Assembly (NCBI GenBank): GCA_004293295.1
Contig: RDYC01000318.1
Coordinates: forward strand, 1 to 6,733
Source: Bacteroidota bacterium
GTDB taxonomy: Bacteria > Bacteroidota > Bacteroidia > UKL13-3
Length of the DNA stretch: 6,733 nt
Direction: 5' to 3'
The translations under genes and the position numbers were made by a program. Shown one piece after another: positions 1-6,733 of this stretch. The notes under the pieces were generated by a model. That model did no database searches. It saw only the letters and a list, made by a program, of their open reading frames with translations, and was not told the DNA's origin. Within the stretch, counting starts at the first letter, position 1. Each line of letters begins with the position of its first letter.

Positions 1-47
1 AAATATTAATAATTAATAAAATTCACTACTTATTAAAGCAAAAAGAA

Positions 48-1457
48 ATGAATATATTAAATAAAAAAACGGTACAGATAAGTCTCATAGCAGCATTTAT
101 TACGGTTCAATTCGGATGCAAAAGAGAACTATCTGATGATGCAGTATTGCCTTCATTTGCTAAAACTGCCGATATTTTTACCGATGACTTTATTGGTTTA
201 GGTTCCAATTTTTATTTTCCATTTGCTGATGCAAAACCTGATGTGTTTTCAGTTGATAGGAAAGATGGTTTCAAAAGTGACGCTTCTATAAGAATAGATG
301 TGCCCAATAATACAGACCCCACCGGCACGTACGCTGGAGCTATTTTTAGAATAGATGGAGCAGGTAGAGACTTATCAGGGTTTGATGCACTCACCTTTTA
401 CGTAAAAGCATCTGTAGGTACTAAACTTGGTGATGTGGGATATGGAATAGACTACCTTGGAGATAAATACCAGGTTTCAATCCAAAACGTAAATGTTGGA
501 ACCAACTGGACTAAAGTAATTATTCCAATTCCTGATGCCTCTAAATTAACCAATGAAAGAGGGATATTTTGGTTTGCTGCCGGAACTCAAGGAACAAACG
601 GTTCAGGGTATGTGCTTTGGTTTGATGAAATAAGATTTGAAAAACTAGGAACCGTTGGCAAACCAACTTCAACTATTTTAGATGGGCAAACAAGCACCGT
701 GAAATCGTTTATTGGTTCCACCATAAACATAACCGGGTTAAGCCATATTTATAACCTAACAAATGGCCAAGATGTAAAAGTAGTTTCAACAGCCGCTTAT
801 TATAGTTTTACCAGCTCTAATCCAACGGTGGCTACTGTTAACGATAGGGGAGTTGTTACAGTGCTTGCATCAGGAACTGCAGAAATAACAGCTAAAATAA
901 ATGGCGTAACTGCAAAAGGGAAAATCATTATTGAGTCAAAGGGAGATTTACCTGCTGCACCAACACCTACAAGGCCGCAAGGTGATGTAAAATCTATTTT
1001 TAGTGATACCTATACCAATGCAACTGAAAGTAATTTTACTCCGGGTTTTGGAGGCTCTACTACATTAACGGAAATTTTAACAACAAGTACCGGAAAGGTA
1101 GCTCAATACAGCAATAATAATTACACAGGAATTATGTTTACCGAAAATCCGGTAAATGCATCAACCCTTGGTTTTTTGCATATTGATGCCTACGTAGAAA
1201 ATGCAGCTACTACAATTGGCATTCAAATTAGAGACATCGGTGCCGATAAAACCATTAATACCGATGTGAACACCGGTAACCCCATTGGCGATGATAAAGA
1301 CCTAAGAACGAATTTAACAGGGTTTCAAGCTGGTGTTTGGAAGTCTTTTGATATTCCTCTTAACGGAAATCTCCTTAACCAAAAAGGCAACTTAGGAGCA
1401 ATCATTGTTACTGGTGGTCCTAATTTTATTCTCGACAATATTTATTTCTATAAATAA
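48..1457 (+). CDS. Surface glycan-binding lipoprotein, two CBM-like modules around a BIG2 domain
   Basis: Probably an outer-membrane lipoprotein that binds beta-1,3-glucan and presents it to the neighbouring enzymes and an importer. This role is inferred from architecture and context. Residues 1-23 form a signal peptide (NKK followed by a hydrophobic stretch), with Cys24 as the likely lipidation site. The residues before it (QFG) make a weak lipobox, and KRE follows. Residues about 43-200 form a beta-sandwich CBM-like module ending in WFDEIRFEKL. Residues about 207-297 are a BIG2 Ig-like domain (NPTVATVNDRGVVTV, then SGTAEITAKINGVTAKG). A Pro-rich linker (about 298-312) leads to a second CBM-like module, about 313-469, beginning SIFSDTYTNATESNF and ending FILDNIYFYK. 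No catalytic glycosidase motif is visible. The frame stays open upstream to the window edge, but no ATG, GTG or TTG lies there and the signal peptide supports this start. The place just before a GH16 gene fits a SusE/SusF-like protein. The glycan bound is not proven. Confidence 0.72.
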   Translation: MNILNKKTVQISLIAAFITVQFGCKRELSDDAVLPSFAKTADIFTDDFIGLGSNFYFPFADAKPDVFSVDRKDGFKSDASIRIDVPNNTDPTGTYAGAIFRIDGAGRDLSGFDALTFYVKASVGTKLGDVGYGIDYLGDKYQVSIQNVNVGTNWTKVIIPIPDASKLTNERGIFWFAAGTQGTNGSGYVLWFDEIRFEKLGTVGKPTSTILDGQTSTVKSFIGSTINITGLSHIYNLTNGQDVKVVSTAAYYSFTSSNPTVATVNDRGVVTVLASGTAEITAKINGVTAKGKIIIESKGDLPAAPTPTRPQGDVKSIFSDTYTNATESNFTPGFGGSTTLTEILTTSTGKVAQYSNNNYTGIMFTENPVNASTLGFLHIDAYVENAATTIGIQIRDIGADKTINTDVNTGNPIGDDKDLRTNLTGFQAGVWKSFDIPLNGNLLNQKGNLGAIIVTGGPNFILDNIYFYK

Positions 1458-1494
1458 ACACCTACCAAAAAAAATTCCTTAAACAATTGAATTT

Positions 1495-2307
1495 ATGAAC
1501 TGTATTAATAAAATAATATTTTTAGCAACAACCGCTGTGTTTATAGCCAGTTGCGAAGTAGACCCAGTACAAACCCTTCCGGAAAGAAACTTCGAATTGG
1601 TATGGAGTGATGAGTTTGAGGGCGACTCGGGCACTACTCCAAATGCTGCTAAATGGACTTACGATTTGGGTACCGGGCAAAATGGTTGGGGTAATAACGA
1701 ACTTCAAACCTATACCAACAATGCCCAGAATGTATCTTTAGATGGAGCAGGAAATTTACTGATAACCGCAAGAAAAGTTTCGGGAAATTACACCTCTGCC
1801 CGCATTAAAACCAAAGGCATATTTACCCAGCAATATGGCAAAATAGAAGCGCGCATTAAAACACCAACCGGAGCCGGCATGTGGCCCGCATTTTGGATGT
1901 TGGGCGAAAACATTGATAGTGTAAGTTGGCCCAATTGCGGAGAAATTGACATCATGGAACAGAAGGGTAAGTTTTCAAACCTTACCTATGGTACCATTCA
2001 TGGGCCAGGTTACTCGGGTGGCGAAGCCATATCAACGGCTTATTCCCTTCAGAATAGTCGGTTTGATTTAGATTTTTACGTGTATGCCGTTGAATGGAAT
2101 GAAAGCAAAATTGATTTTTTTGTGAATGGCTATCTTTATAAAAGAGTTACCCCCGCAGAAGTACGCGGGAAGTGGGTATTCAATCAACCGTTTTTTATGA
2201 TTTTGAATGTAGCAGTGGGCGGAAATTTTGGTGGACCACCAAACGATAACACCCCATTCCCGGGCACCATGGCTATTGATTATGTAAGGGTGTATAAGTA
2301 CAAATAA
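1495..2307 (+). CDS. GH16 endo-beta-1,3-glucanase (laminarinase-type) lipoprotein
   Basis: A secreted, lipid-anchored GH16 enzyme expected to cut internal beta-1,3 bonds in laminarin-type glucans with retention of configuration. The signal peptide ends in a good lipobox, IASC, giving lipidated Cys20. The acidic residues that follow (EVDP) are compatible with export to the cell surface. The catalytic domain fills residues about 32-270. It starts FELVWSDEF and WGNNELQTYTNNAQNV, both typical of bacterial laminarinases. The active-site strand is GEIDIME: by family rule Glu150 is the nucleophile, Asp152 the helper and Glu155 the acid/base. MWPAFWML (129-136), GTIHGPGY (166-173) and the closing LNVAVGGNFGG and AIDYVRVYKYK are also family hallmarks. 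At 270 residues it is a bare catalytic domain without a binding module, so binding may come from the preceding gene product, 37 nt upstream. An in-frame stop at 1480-1482 fixes the start. Lichenase-like activity on mixed-linkage glucan is possible, but the beta-bulge motif favours laminarinase. Confidence 0.93.
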   Translation: MNCINKIIFLATTAVFIASCEVDPVQTLPERNFELVWSDEFEGDSGTTPNAAKWTYDLGTGQNGWGNNELQTYTNNAQNVSLDGAGNLLITARKVSGNYTSARIKTKGIFTQQYGKIEARIKTPTGAGMWPAFWMLGENIDSVSWPNCGEIDIMEQKGKFSNLTYGTIHGPGYSGGEAISTAYSLQNSRFDLDFYVYAVEWNESKIDFFVNGYLYKRVTPAEVRGKWVFNQPFFMILNVAVGGNFGGPPNDNTPFPGTMAIDYVRVYKYK

Positions 2308-2329
2308 TCATACTTCGATAGCAATTGAT

Positions 2330-2347
2330 GCTGTTTAAATAAACAGC
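2330..2347. other. Perfect inverted repeat (possible RNA hairpin) between the GH16 and phosphorylase genes
   Basis: The sequence GCTGTTTAAATAAACAGC has eight complementary base pairs, or seven with a 4-nt AAAT loop, which is the more realistic RNA fold. It lies in the 109-nt gap (2308-2416), 22 nt after the GH16 stop and 69 nt before the next start. No T-run follows directly; a short TTTTT appears only at 2364-2368, so it is not a standard intrinsic terminator. It could be an mRNA-stabilising or processing hairpin, a weak attenuator or a protein-binding site. The rest of the gap is AT-rich, and I found no TAnnTTTG-type Bacteroidota promoter in it. Confidence 0.45.
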
Positions 2348-2416
2348 TGAATACACAATAATATTTTTCTCAAAATTAGATTATAACAAAGCAATCAGGT
2401 AAACAGATACCAAATA

Positions 2417-5400
2417 ATGTCAGGTCAAAATCAAGTGAAGCAAGAAAATTCAGTAGCTATCAAGCGAGTAAAAGTAGAAGGCGAAAACTTCTTTTGTATT
2501 TCAAATTATAATGAAATAAATCCCTTTTTCATGAGTGTTGTGAGCGACTCTCATCATTGGATGTTTATATCAAGTAACGGAGGTATTACAGCCGGTCGTA
2601 AGAGCGCAGAATATGCGTTGTTCCCTTATTACACCGCAGATAAAATTACCGAATCGTATGATAATACCGGCTCTAAGTCTATATTCCAAATTATCCAAAA
2701 TGGTGAGGTAAAGATTTGGGAGCCTTTTTCTGAACGAAACAATAGTTTATACCATACTACAAGAAACCTTTACAAAAGTGCTATTGGCAACAAAATTATA
2801 TTCGAAGAAATCAACCACAATTTTGCACTAACATTTAGATACGAGTGGAACTCAAGTAATATTTATGGTTTTGTTCGTAAATCTTCTCTAACAAATAATG
2901 GCGATAAAGAACTCCGAATTAATATACTTGATGGTATTCAAAATATCATGCCTGATGGGGTGAGCAGCGATTTGCAAAATGCCGCAAGCATTTTGGTAGA
3001 TGCTTACAAACGCAATGAGTTAGACGCGGGTTCAGGTATGGGTATATTTGCCCTAAGTGCCATTATCGTTGATAAGGCAGAACCAAGTGAAGCGCTTAAG
3101 GCCAATGTGGCTTGGTCTATCGGACTTGATCATGCTAAATATTTAGTGTCTTCGTTGCAACTCAATGCCTTTAGAAAAGGATTGGCTGTTACACAAGAAG
3201 AAGATGTAAAGGCAGAAAAGGGCGCCTATTTCATCAATAAAGAAATTACTTTATCAGCCGGAGATAAAAAAAAGTGGCTCATCGTGGCTGATGTAAATCA
3301 AAGTCAGGCTGATGTTGTTGCACTTATCCATGCCATTAAAACCAATAGTGCGCTTGAAAAGCAGGTAGAAGACGATATCAAACTCGGGTCTCAACGGTTA
3401 ATCGAACTCAATGCTTCTTCAGATGGCATCCAATTATCTGATGATGTTTACAGAGATACCCGACATTTCTCCAATACCCTGTTCAATATTATGCGAGGTG
3501 GTATTTTCGATTTTAATTACCAAATCGAAAAGTGGGATTTAGTGAAACACTTTGTTGCAACCAACAAAATGGTGTATGAAAAACACCAGAAATTGTTAGA
3601 TGGCTTGGGTGATACCTTCACTGTTTTTGAGTTGGAAAAAATATGCTCAGAAACTGACGATAACCATTTTAAGCGACTCTGTGCAGAATACATGCCGTTA
3701 AAATTTAGCAGGAGGCATGGTGACCCAAGTAGACCTTGGAATAAATTTTCTATCAACACCCGCAGCGCAGTTGACCATTCAAAGGTGCTGGATTACGAAG
3801 GTAACTGGCGAGATATTTTTCAAAATTGGGAAGCCCTGGCCATTTCGTATCCGGTGTTTAGCCGCAACATGGTTCACAAGTTTTTAAACGCCACTACCTT
3901 TGAAGGCTACAACCCGTATAGGTTAACCAAGAATGGTTTTGATTGGGAAACAGTTGAACCGGACAACCCTTGGTCATACATTGGTTATTGGGGCGACCAT
4001 CAAATTATTTACCTGCTCAAATTATTAGAAATTAACGAGCGATATTTTCCCGGCCAGTTGAGCAGCCAATTTAGTCAAGACCTTTTTGTATATGCCAATG
4101 TACCGTACAAAATAAAAAGCTACAGCGAGATTGTAAACAACGCAAAAGATACCATTGAATTTAATGAGGAGTTAGATGTTAAAATCAGGAAAAAACGTGA
4201 CGTTATTGGATCTGATGCCACACTTCTAGAAGACCAAAGGGGAAAAATTTATTCTGTAAACTTTATAGAAAAAATATTAGCCACCGTGTTATCCAAACTC
4301 TCTAATTTTATTCCGGGCGGTGGCATTTGGATGAATACCCAAAGGCCGGAATGGAACGATGCAAACAATGCACTTGTAGGGAATGGAGTTTCTGTGGTAA
4401 CACTTTGTTACCTGCGCAGGTTCCTGGTGTTTTTTGATAAACTCATTGAACAAACAGCAGACGAAGAGCGGGTTGAAATATCAAATGAGTTGATCATCTT
4501 TTTTAAAAAGATACAAACTACTTTTGATGAACATGCCGAGTTATTAAAAGGTGATATTAATGATACCCAACGCAAAGAAATACTGGATAGCTTGGGTCAA
4601 GCAGGAAGTGATTACAGGGAACATATTTACAAACAATCGTTCTGGGGCGAGAAAAGAACGATTTCATACCGCAGACTTAAAGCATTTGTTAAAGTAAGTT
4701 TAGCATTTATTGAACATACCATTAAAGCCAATAAGCGCGATGATGGAATGTATCACTCTTACAATTTGATGAGCATTCAGAACAATAAAGAAATTTCCAT
4801 TTCTTACCTCAATGAAATGCTTGAAGGACAGGTTGCCGTGTTGAGTTCTGGTTACCTATCTCCTAAAGATGCCATTAAATTGTTGGACAGCATGAAGAAC
4901 AGTGCGCTTTTCCGACCGGATCAATACAGCTATTTGCTTTATCCAAATAAGCAACTGCCTAAGTTTTTAGAGAAAAACAATATACCTGCTGAGGCTGTAA
5001 AACAATCAAAGCTGCTCAATGCAATGATTGCTGCTAAGGATAAAACACTTGTAGAGCAAGACATTAAAGGGGAATACCATTTTAATGGTAATTTTAAAAA
5101 TGCTGCCGATTTAGATGCAGCTTTAGCAAACTTAGCCGACTCTTCCTATGGGCAATTGGTAAAACAAGAAAGGAAATTGATTTTAGACACCTTTGAAGTG
5201 GTGTTTGATCATAAATCATTTACAGGTCGTTCAGGAACATTCTATGGCTATGAAGGCCTTGGTTCTATCTATTGGCACATGGTTTCTAAACTACAATTAG
5301 CAGTTCAAGAAGTATGTTTACAGGCCATTGAAAAGAACGAATCAGCAGAAGTTGTTGGCAAATTATTAGAGCATTATTATGAAATTAATGCAGGAGTTGG

Positions 5401-5872
5401 TGTACATAAATCACCTTCGCTGTATGGCGCATTCCCTACAGATCCATACTCGCACACTCCGGGTAATAAAGGAGCACAACAACCGGGCATGACTGGTCAG
5501 GTAAAAGAAGATATACTCAGCAGGTTTGGCGAATTAGGGGTTTTTGTAGCTAATGGCATTCTTTATTTCGACCCGTGTTTATTGCGAAAAGATGAGTTCA
5601 CCACACAAGATCGCATGTTTAATTATGTTACCACAAACAAAGAACATAAAGCATTTGCGCCACTTCCGGGTTCGCTCTGTTTTACCTTTTGCCAAGTTCC
5701 GGTTATCTACCGCTTATCTCAGGAAAACCGACTTGAAATAGAAAGAAAAGATGGTACCTTGAGCGAACACCATTCACTTCATTTAGATAAGGAAACAAGT
5801 ACCCATATCTTTAATAGAACAGGTGAAATTGCTAAAATTACAGTGTACGTTAAAGAATCTATTTTAAAATAA
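2417..5872 (+). CDS. GH149-type beta-1,3-oligoglucan phosphorylase, cytoplasmic
   Basis: Predicted to cleave the non-reducing end of beta-1,3-glucooligosaccharides with inorganic phosphate, giving alpha-glucose 1-phosphate and a shortened chain. There is no signal peptide or membrane segment, so it should act in the cytoplasm. Its layout resembles GH94-like phosphorylases: N-terminal beta-sandwich (about 15-300), helical linker, (alpha/alpha)6-barrel (about 345-1050) and a small C-terminal beta region. Key stretches are RDTRHFSNTLFNIMRGG (346-362), SRRHGDPSRPWNKF (431-444), NPWSYIGYWGDHQ (517-529) and RPEWNDANNALVGNG (643-657). Asp648 in the last matches the general-acid Asp of the GH94 W-N-D motif. 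GAFPTDPYSHTPGNKG (1004-1019) and QQPGMTGQVKED (1021-1032) probably help bind phosphate. At 1151 residues it is much longer than GH94 enzymes (about 800) and fits GH149 or GH161; Bacteroidota origin and the GH16/GH17 neighbours favour GH149. An in-frame stop at 2384-2386 limits upstream starts. The family call rests on remembered motifs and context, without an alignment. Confidence 0.8.
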   Translation: MSGQNQVKQENSVAIKRVKVEGENFFCISNYNEINPFFMSVVSDSHHWMFISSNGGITAGRKSAEYALFPYYTADKITESYDNTGSKSIFQIIQNGEVKIWEPFSERNNSLYHTTRNLYKSAIGNKIIFEEINHNFALTFRYEWNSSNIYGFVRKSSLTNNGDKELRINILDGIQNIMPDGVSSDLQNAASILVDAYKRNELDAGSGMGIFALSAIIVDKAEPSEALKANVAWSIGLDHAKYLVSSLQLNAFRKGLAVTQEEDVKAEKGAYFINKEITLSAGDKKKWLIVADVNQSQADVVALIHAIKTNSALEKQVEDDIKLGSQRLIELNASSDGIQLSDDVYRDTRHFSNTLFNIMRGGIFDFNYQIEKWDLVKHFVATNKMVYEKHQKLLDGLGDTFTVFELEKICSETDDNHFKRLCAEYMPLKFSRRHGDPSRPWNKFSINTRSAVDHSKVLDYEGNWRDIFQNWEALAISYPVFSRNMVHKFLNATTFEGYNPYRLTKNGFDWETVEPDNPWSYIGYWGDHQIIYLLKLLEINERYFPGQLSSQFSQDLFVYANVPYKIKSYSEIVNNAKDTIEFNEELDVKIRKKRDVIGSDATLLEDQRGKIYSVNFIEKILATVLSKLSNFIPGGGIWMNTQRPEWNDANNALVGNGVSVVTLCYLRRFLVFFDKLIEQTADEERVEISNELIIFFKKIQTTFDEHAELLKGDINDTQRKEILDSLGQAGSDYREHIYKQSFWGEKRTISYRRLKAFVKVSLAFIEHTIKANKRDDGMYHSYNLMSIQNNKEISISYLNEMLEGQVAVLSSGYLSPKDAIKLLDSMKNSALFRPDQYSYLLYPNKQLPKFLEKNNIPAEAVKQSKLLNAMIAAKDKTLVEQDIKGEYHFNGNFKNAADLDAALANLADSSYGQLVKQERKLILDTFEVVFDHKSFTGRSGTFYGYEGLGSIYWHMVSKLQLAVQEVCLQAIEKNESAEVVGKLLEHYYEINAGVGVHKSPSLYGAFPTDPYSHTPGNKGAQQPGMTGQVKEDILSRFGELGVFVANGILYFDPCLLRKDEFTTQDRMFNYVTTNKEHKAFAPLPGSLCFTFCQVPVIYRLSQENRLEIERKDGTLSEHHSLHLDKETSTHIFNRTGEIAKITVYVKESILK

Positions 5873-5876
5873 TAGG

Positions 5877-6733
5877 ATGTTAAAAGTTAGTTTAATATAT
5901 CGCTGTTTAATTCTAATCTCGATTATGCTAACTTCTTGTGGCTTCGAAAAATCACCTCAAGGTAAGTCGAATCAGTTTGCACAAACTAAAACGGCAGCTC
6001 AAATCTTGGGTGATTCAAACTACTTAGCAATATGCTATGGGGGCTACCGCACACATACCCGCGATTCACAACCTTCCGTATCTCAAATTAAAGAGGATTT
6101 AAAACTAATGAGTGCAATCGGGATTAAACTGCTACGCACGTACAACACCCATTACCTTGAAGCTAGCAATATCATGCAAGCCATTACAGAGTTGCGAAAA
6201 GAAAACCCACACTTTGAAATGTATGTAATGCTTGGTGCTTGGATAGATTGCGAAAATGCCTGGACAAAGATTGAACCCAATCATGAAAAGGAAAATAAAA
6301 AAGCCAATACTGCCGAGATTGAAAGAGCAGTTGAATTGGCAAAAATGTATCCTGAAATTGTGAAGATTATTGCTGTTGGCAATGAAGCCATGGTGAAGTG
6401 GGCCACTAGTTATTATGTAGCACCCAAAATTATTTTAAAATGGGTAAATCACCTACAGCAGTTAAAAAAGCAAAACAGCTTACCTCAAGAGTTATGGATT
6501 ACGTCTTCTGATAATTTTGCTTCTTGGGGTGGTGGCGATTCCTCTTATCACATCAATGATTTAAAGCAACTTTATCAAGCGGTTGATTATGTTTCAATTC
6601 ACACCTATCCGATGCATGACACCCACTACAACCCTGTTTTTTGGGGAGTTAAAACCAATGAAAAGGCATTGACTCAAGAAGAAAAAATTGATTCGCTCAT
6701 GGTGCGTTCACTAAATTATGCAAAAGCACAATA
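5877..6733 (+). CDS. GH17 beta-1,3-glucanase lipoprotein, 3' end beyond the window
   Basis: A secreted, lipid-anchored GH17 enzyme expected to hydrolyse the beta-1,3 main chain of laminarin-like glucan. The start ATG lies 4 nt after the phosphorylase stop, suggesting co-transcription and perhaps translational coupling. The signal peptide ends in LTSC, giving lipidated Cys21. The (beta/alpha)8-barrel begins near residue 50 with ICYGGYR (52-58), the counterpart of the YGPFR strand of bacterial GH17 proteins. It continues with SVSQIKEDLKLM (67-78) and IKLLRTYN (83-90). IIAVGNEAM (164-172) carries Glu170, the expected acid/base residue of the family's GNE motif. VDYVSIHTYPMHD (236-248) is the next barrel strand. 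The frame is open to the last base (285 complete codons plus two bases), so the nucleophile Glu, normally in a later E-T-G-W-type strand, cannot be checked. It could be exo- or endo-acting, or a transglycosylase. Confidence 0.88.
   Translation, partial: MLKVSLIYRCLILISIMLTSCGFEKSPQGKSNQFAQTKTAAQILGDSNYLAICYGGYRTHTRDSQPSVSQIKEDLKLMSAIGIKLLRTYNTHYLEASNIMQAITELRKENPHFEMYVMLGAWIDCENAWTKIEPNHEKENKKANTAEIERAVELAKMYPEIVKIIAVGNEAMVKWATSYYVAPKIILKWVNHLQQLKKQNSLPQELWITSSDNFASWGGGDSSYHINDLKQLYQAVDYVSIHTYPMHDTHYNPVFWGVKTNEKALTQEEKIDSLMVRSLNYAKAQ

Noticed and set aside
1..47. Promoter or ribosome-binding site in the leader
   Set aside because: The stretch is AT-rich, but no convincing -33/-7 Bacteroidota promoter pair or Shine-Dalgarno sequence was found; transcription may start upstream of the window.
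212..394. Open frame of 60 codons on the - strand inside the first gene
   Set aside because: Antisense to a well-supported gene, with no recognisable domain; a chance frame.
1522..1707. Open frame of 61 codons on the - strand inside the GH16 gene
   Set aside because: Lies opposite conserved GH16 coding sequence and has no recognisable domain.
2330..2368. Inverted repeat plus TTTTT read as a Rho-independent terminator
   Set aside because: The T-run begins 17 nt after the stem, and the stem is short and AT-rich, so the canonical arrangement is absent.
3517..3759. Open frame of 80 codons on the - strand inside the phosphorylase gene
   Set aside because: Antisense to conserved family motifs such as SRRHGDPSRPWN; an incidental frame.
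5553..5741. Open frame of 62 codons on the + strand inside the phosphorylase gene in another frame
   Set aside because: Fully nested in the phosphorylase coding region, with composition of an out-of-frame shadow.
2417..5872. GH94 cellobiose or cellodextrin phosphorylase as the assignment of the large enzyme
   Set aside because: The protein is about 300 residues longer than typical GH94 enzymes, has a charged insertion (about 571-640) before the WND motif, and sits among beta-1,3-glucan genes rather than cellulose genes.
1..6733. Defence system, mobile element, CRISPR array or RNA gene
   Set aside because: No transposase, integrase, repeat-spacer pattern, tRNA-like fold or defence domain was seen; almost the whole window is accounted for by four carbohydrate genes.

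Overview
The window is AT-rich and looks like a member of the Bacteroidota. Three of the four genes encode N-terminal signal peptides ending in a lipoprotein cysteine. Spacers are short, the sequence just upstream of the starts is A-rich rather than Shine-Dalgarno-like, and the gene content is that of a polysaccharide utilisation locus (PUL). A genus cannot be assigned from this stretch.

All four recognisable genes lie on the + strand and read as one carbohydrate operon. (1) 48-1457: a non-catalytic lipoprotein with two carbohydrate-binding-like beta-sandwich modules around a BIG2 Ig-like domain, best read as a surface glycan-binding protein (SusE/SusF position). (2) 1495-2307: a compact GH16 endo-beta-1,3-glucanase (laminarinase-type) lipoprotein with an intact E-x-D-x-x-E catalytic motif. 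(3) 2417-5872: a 1151-residue cytoplasmic protein without a signal peptide, assigned to the GH149-type beta-1,3-oligoglucan phosphorylases (relatives GH94 and GH161). (4) 5877 to the window edge: the first 285 codons of a GH17 beta-1,3-glucanase lipoprotein, cut off by the window.

Together they suggest a laminarin or related beta-1,3-glucan pathway. The first lipoprotein would hold the glucan at the cell surface. GH16 would cut internal linkages, and GH17 would trim the main chain. Oligosaccharides would enter by a TonB-dependent transporter that is not in this window and would be expected upstream. In the cytoplasm the phosphorylase would release alpha-glucose 1-phosphate from beta-1,3-glucooligosaccharides, saving ATP compared with hydrolysis. 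The all-beta-1,3 logic of three independent enzyme families is the strongest evidence for the substrate.

Non-coding sequence is limited to a 47-nt AT-rich leader, a 37-nt gap, a 109-nt gap holding a perfect inverted repeat, and a 4-nt gap. No RNA genes, mobile elements, CRISPR arrays or clear promoters were seen. The most interesting points are the GH149-type enzyme in this setting and the duplicated, unassigned binding modules in the first protein.
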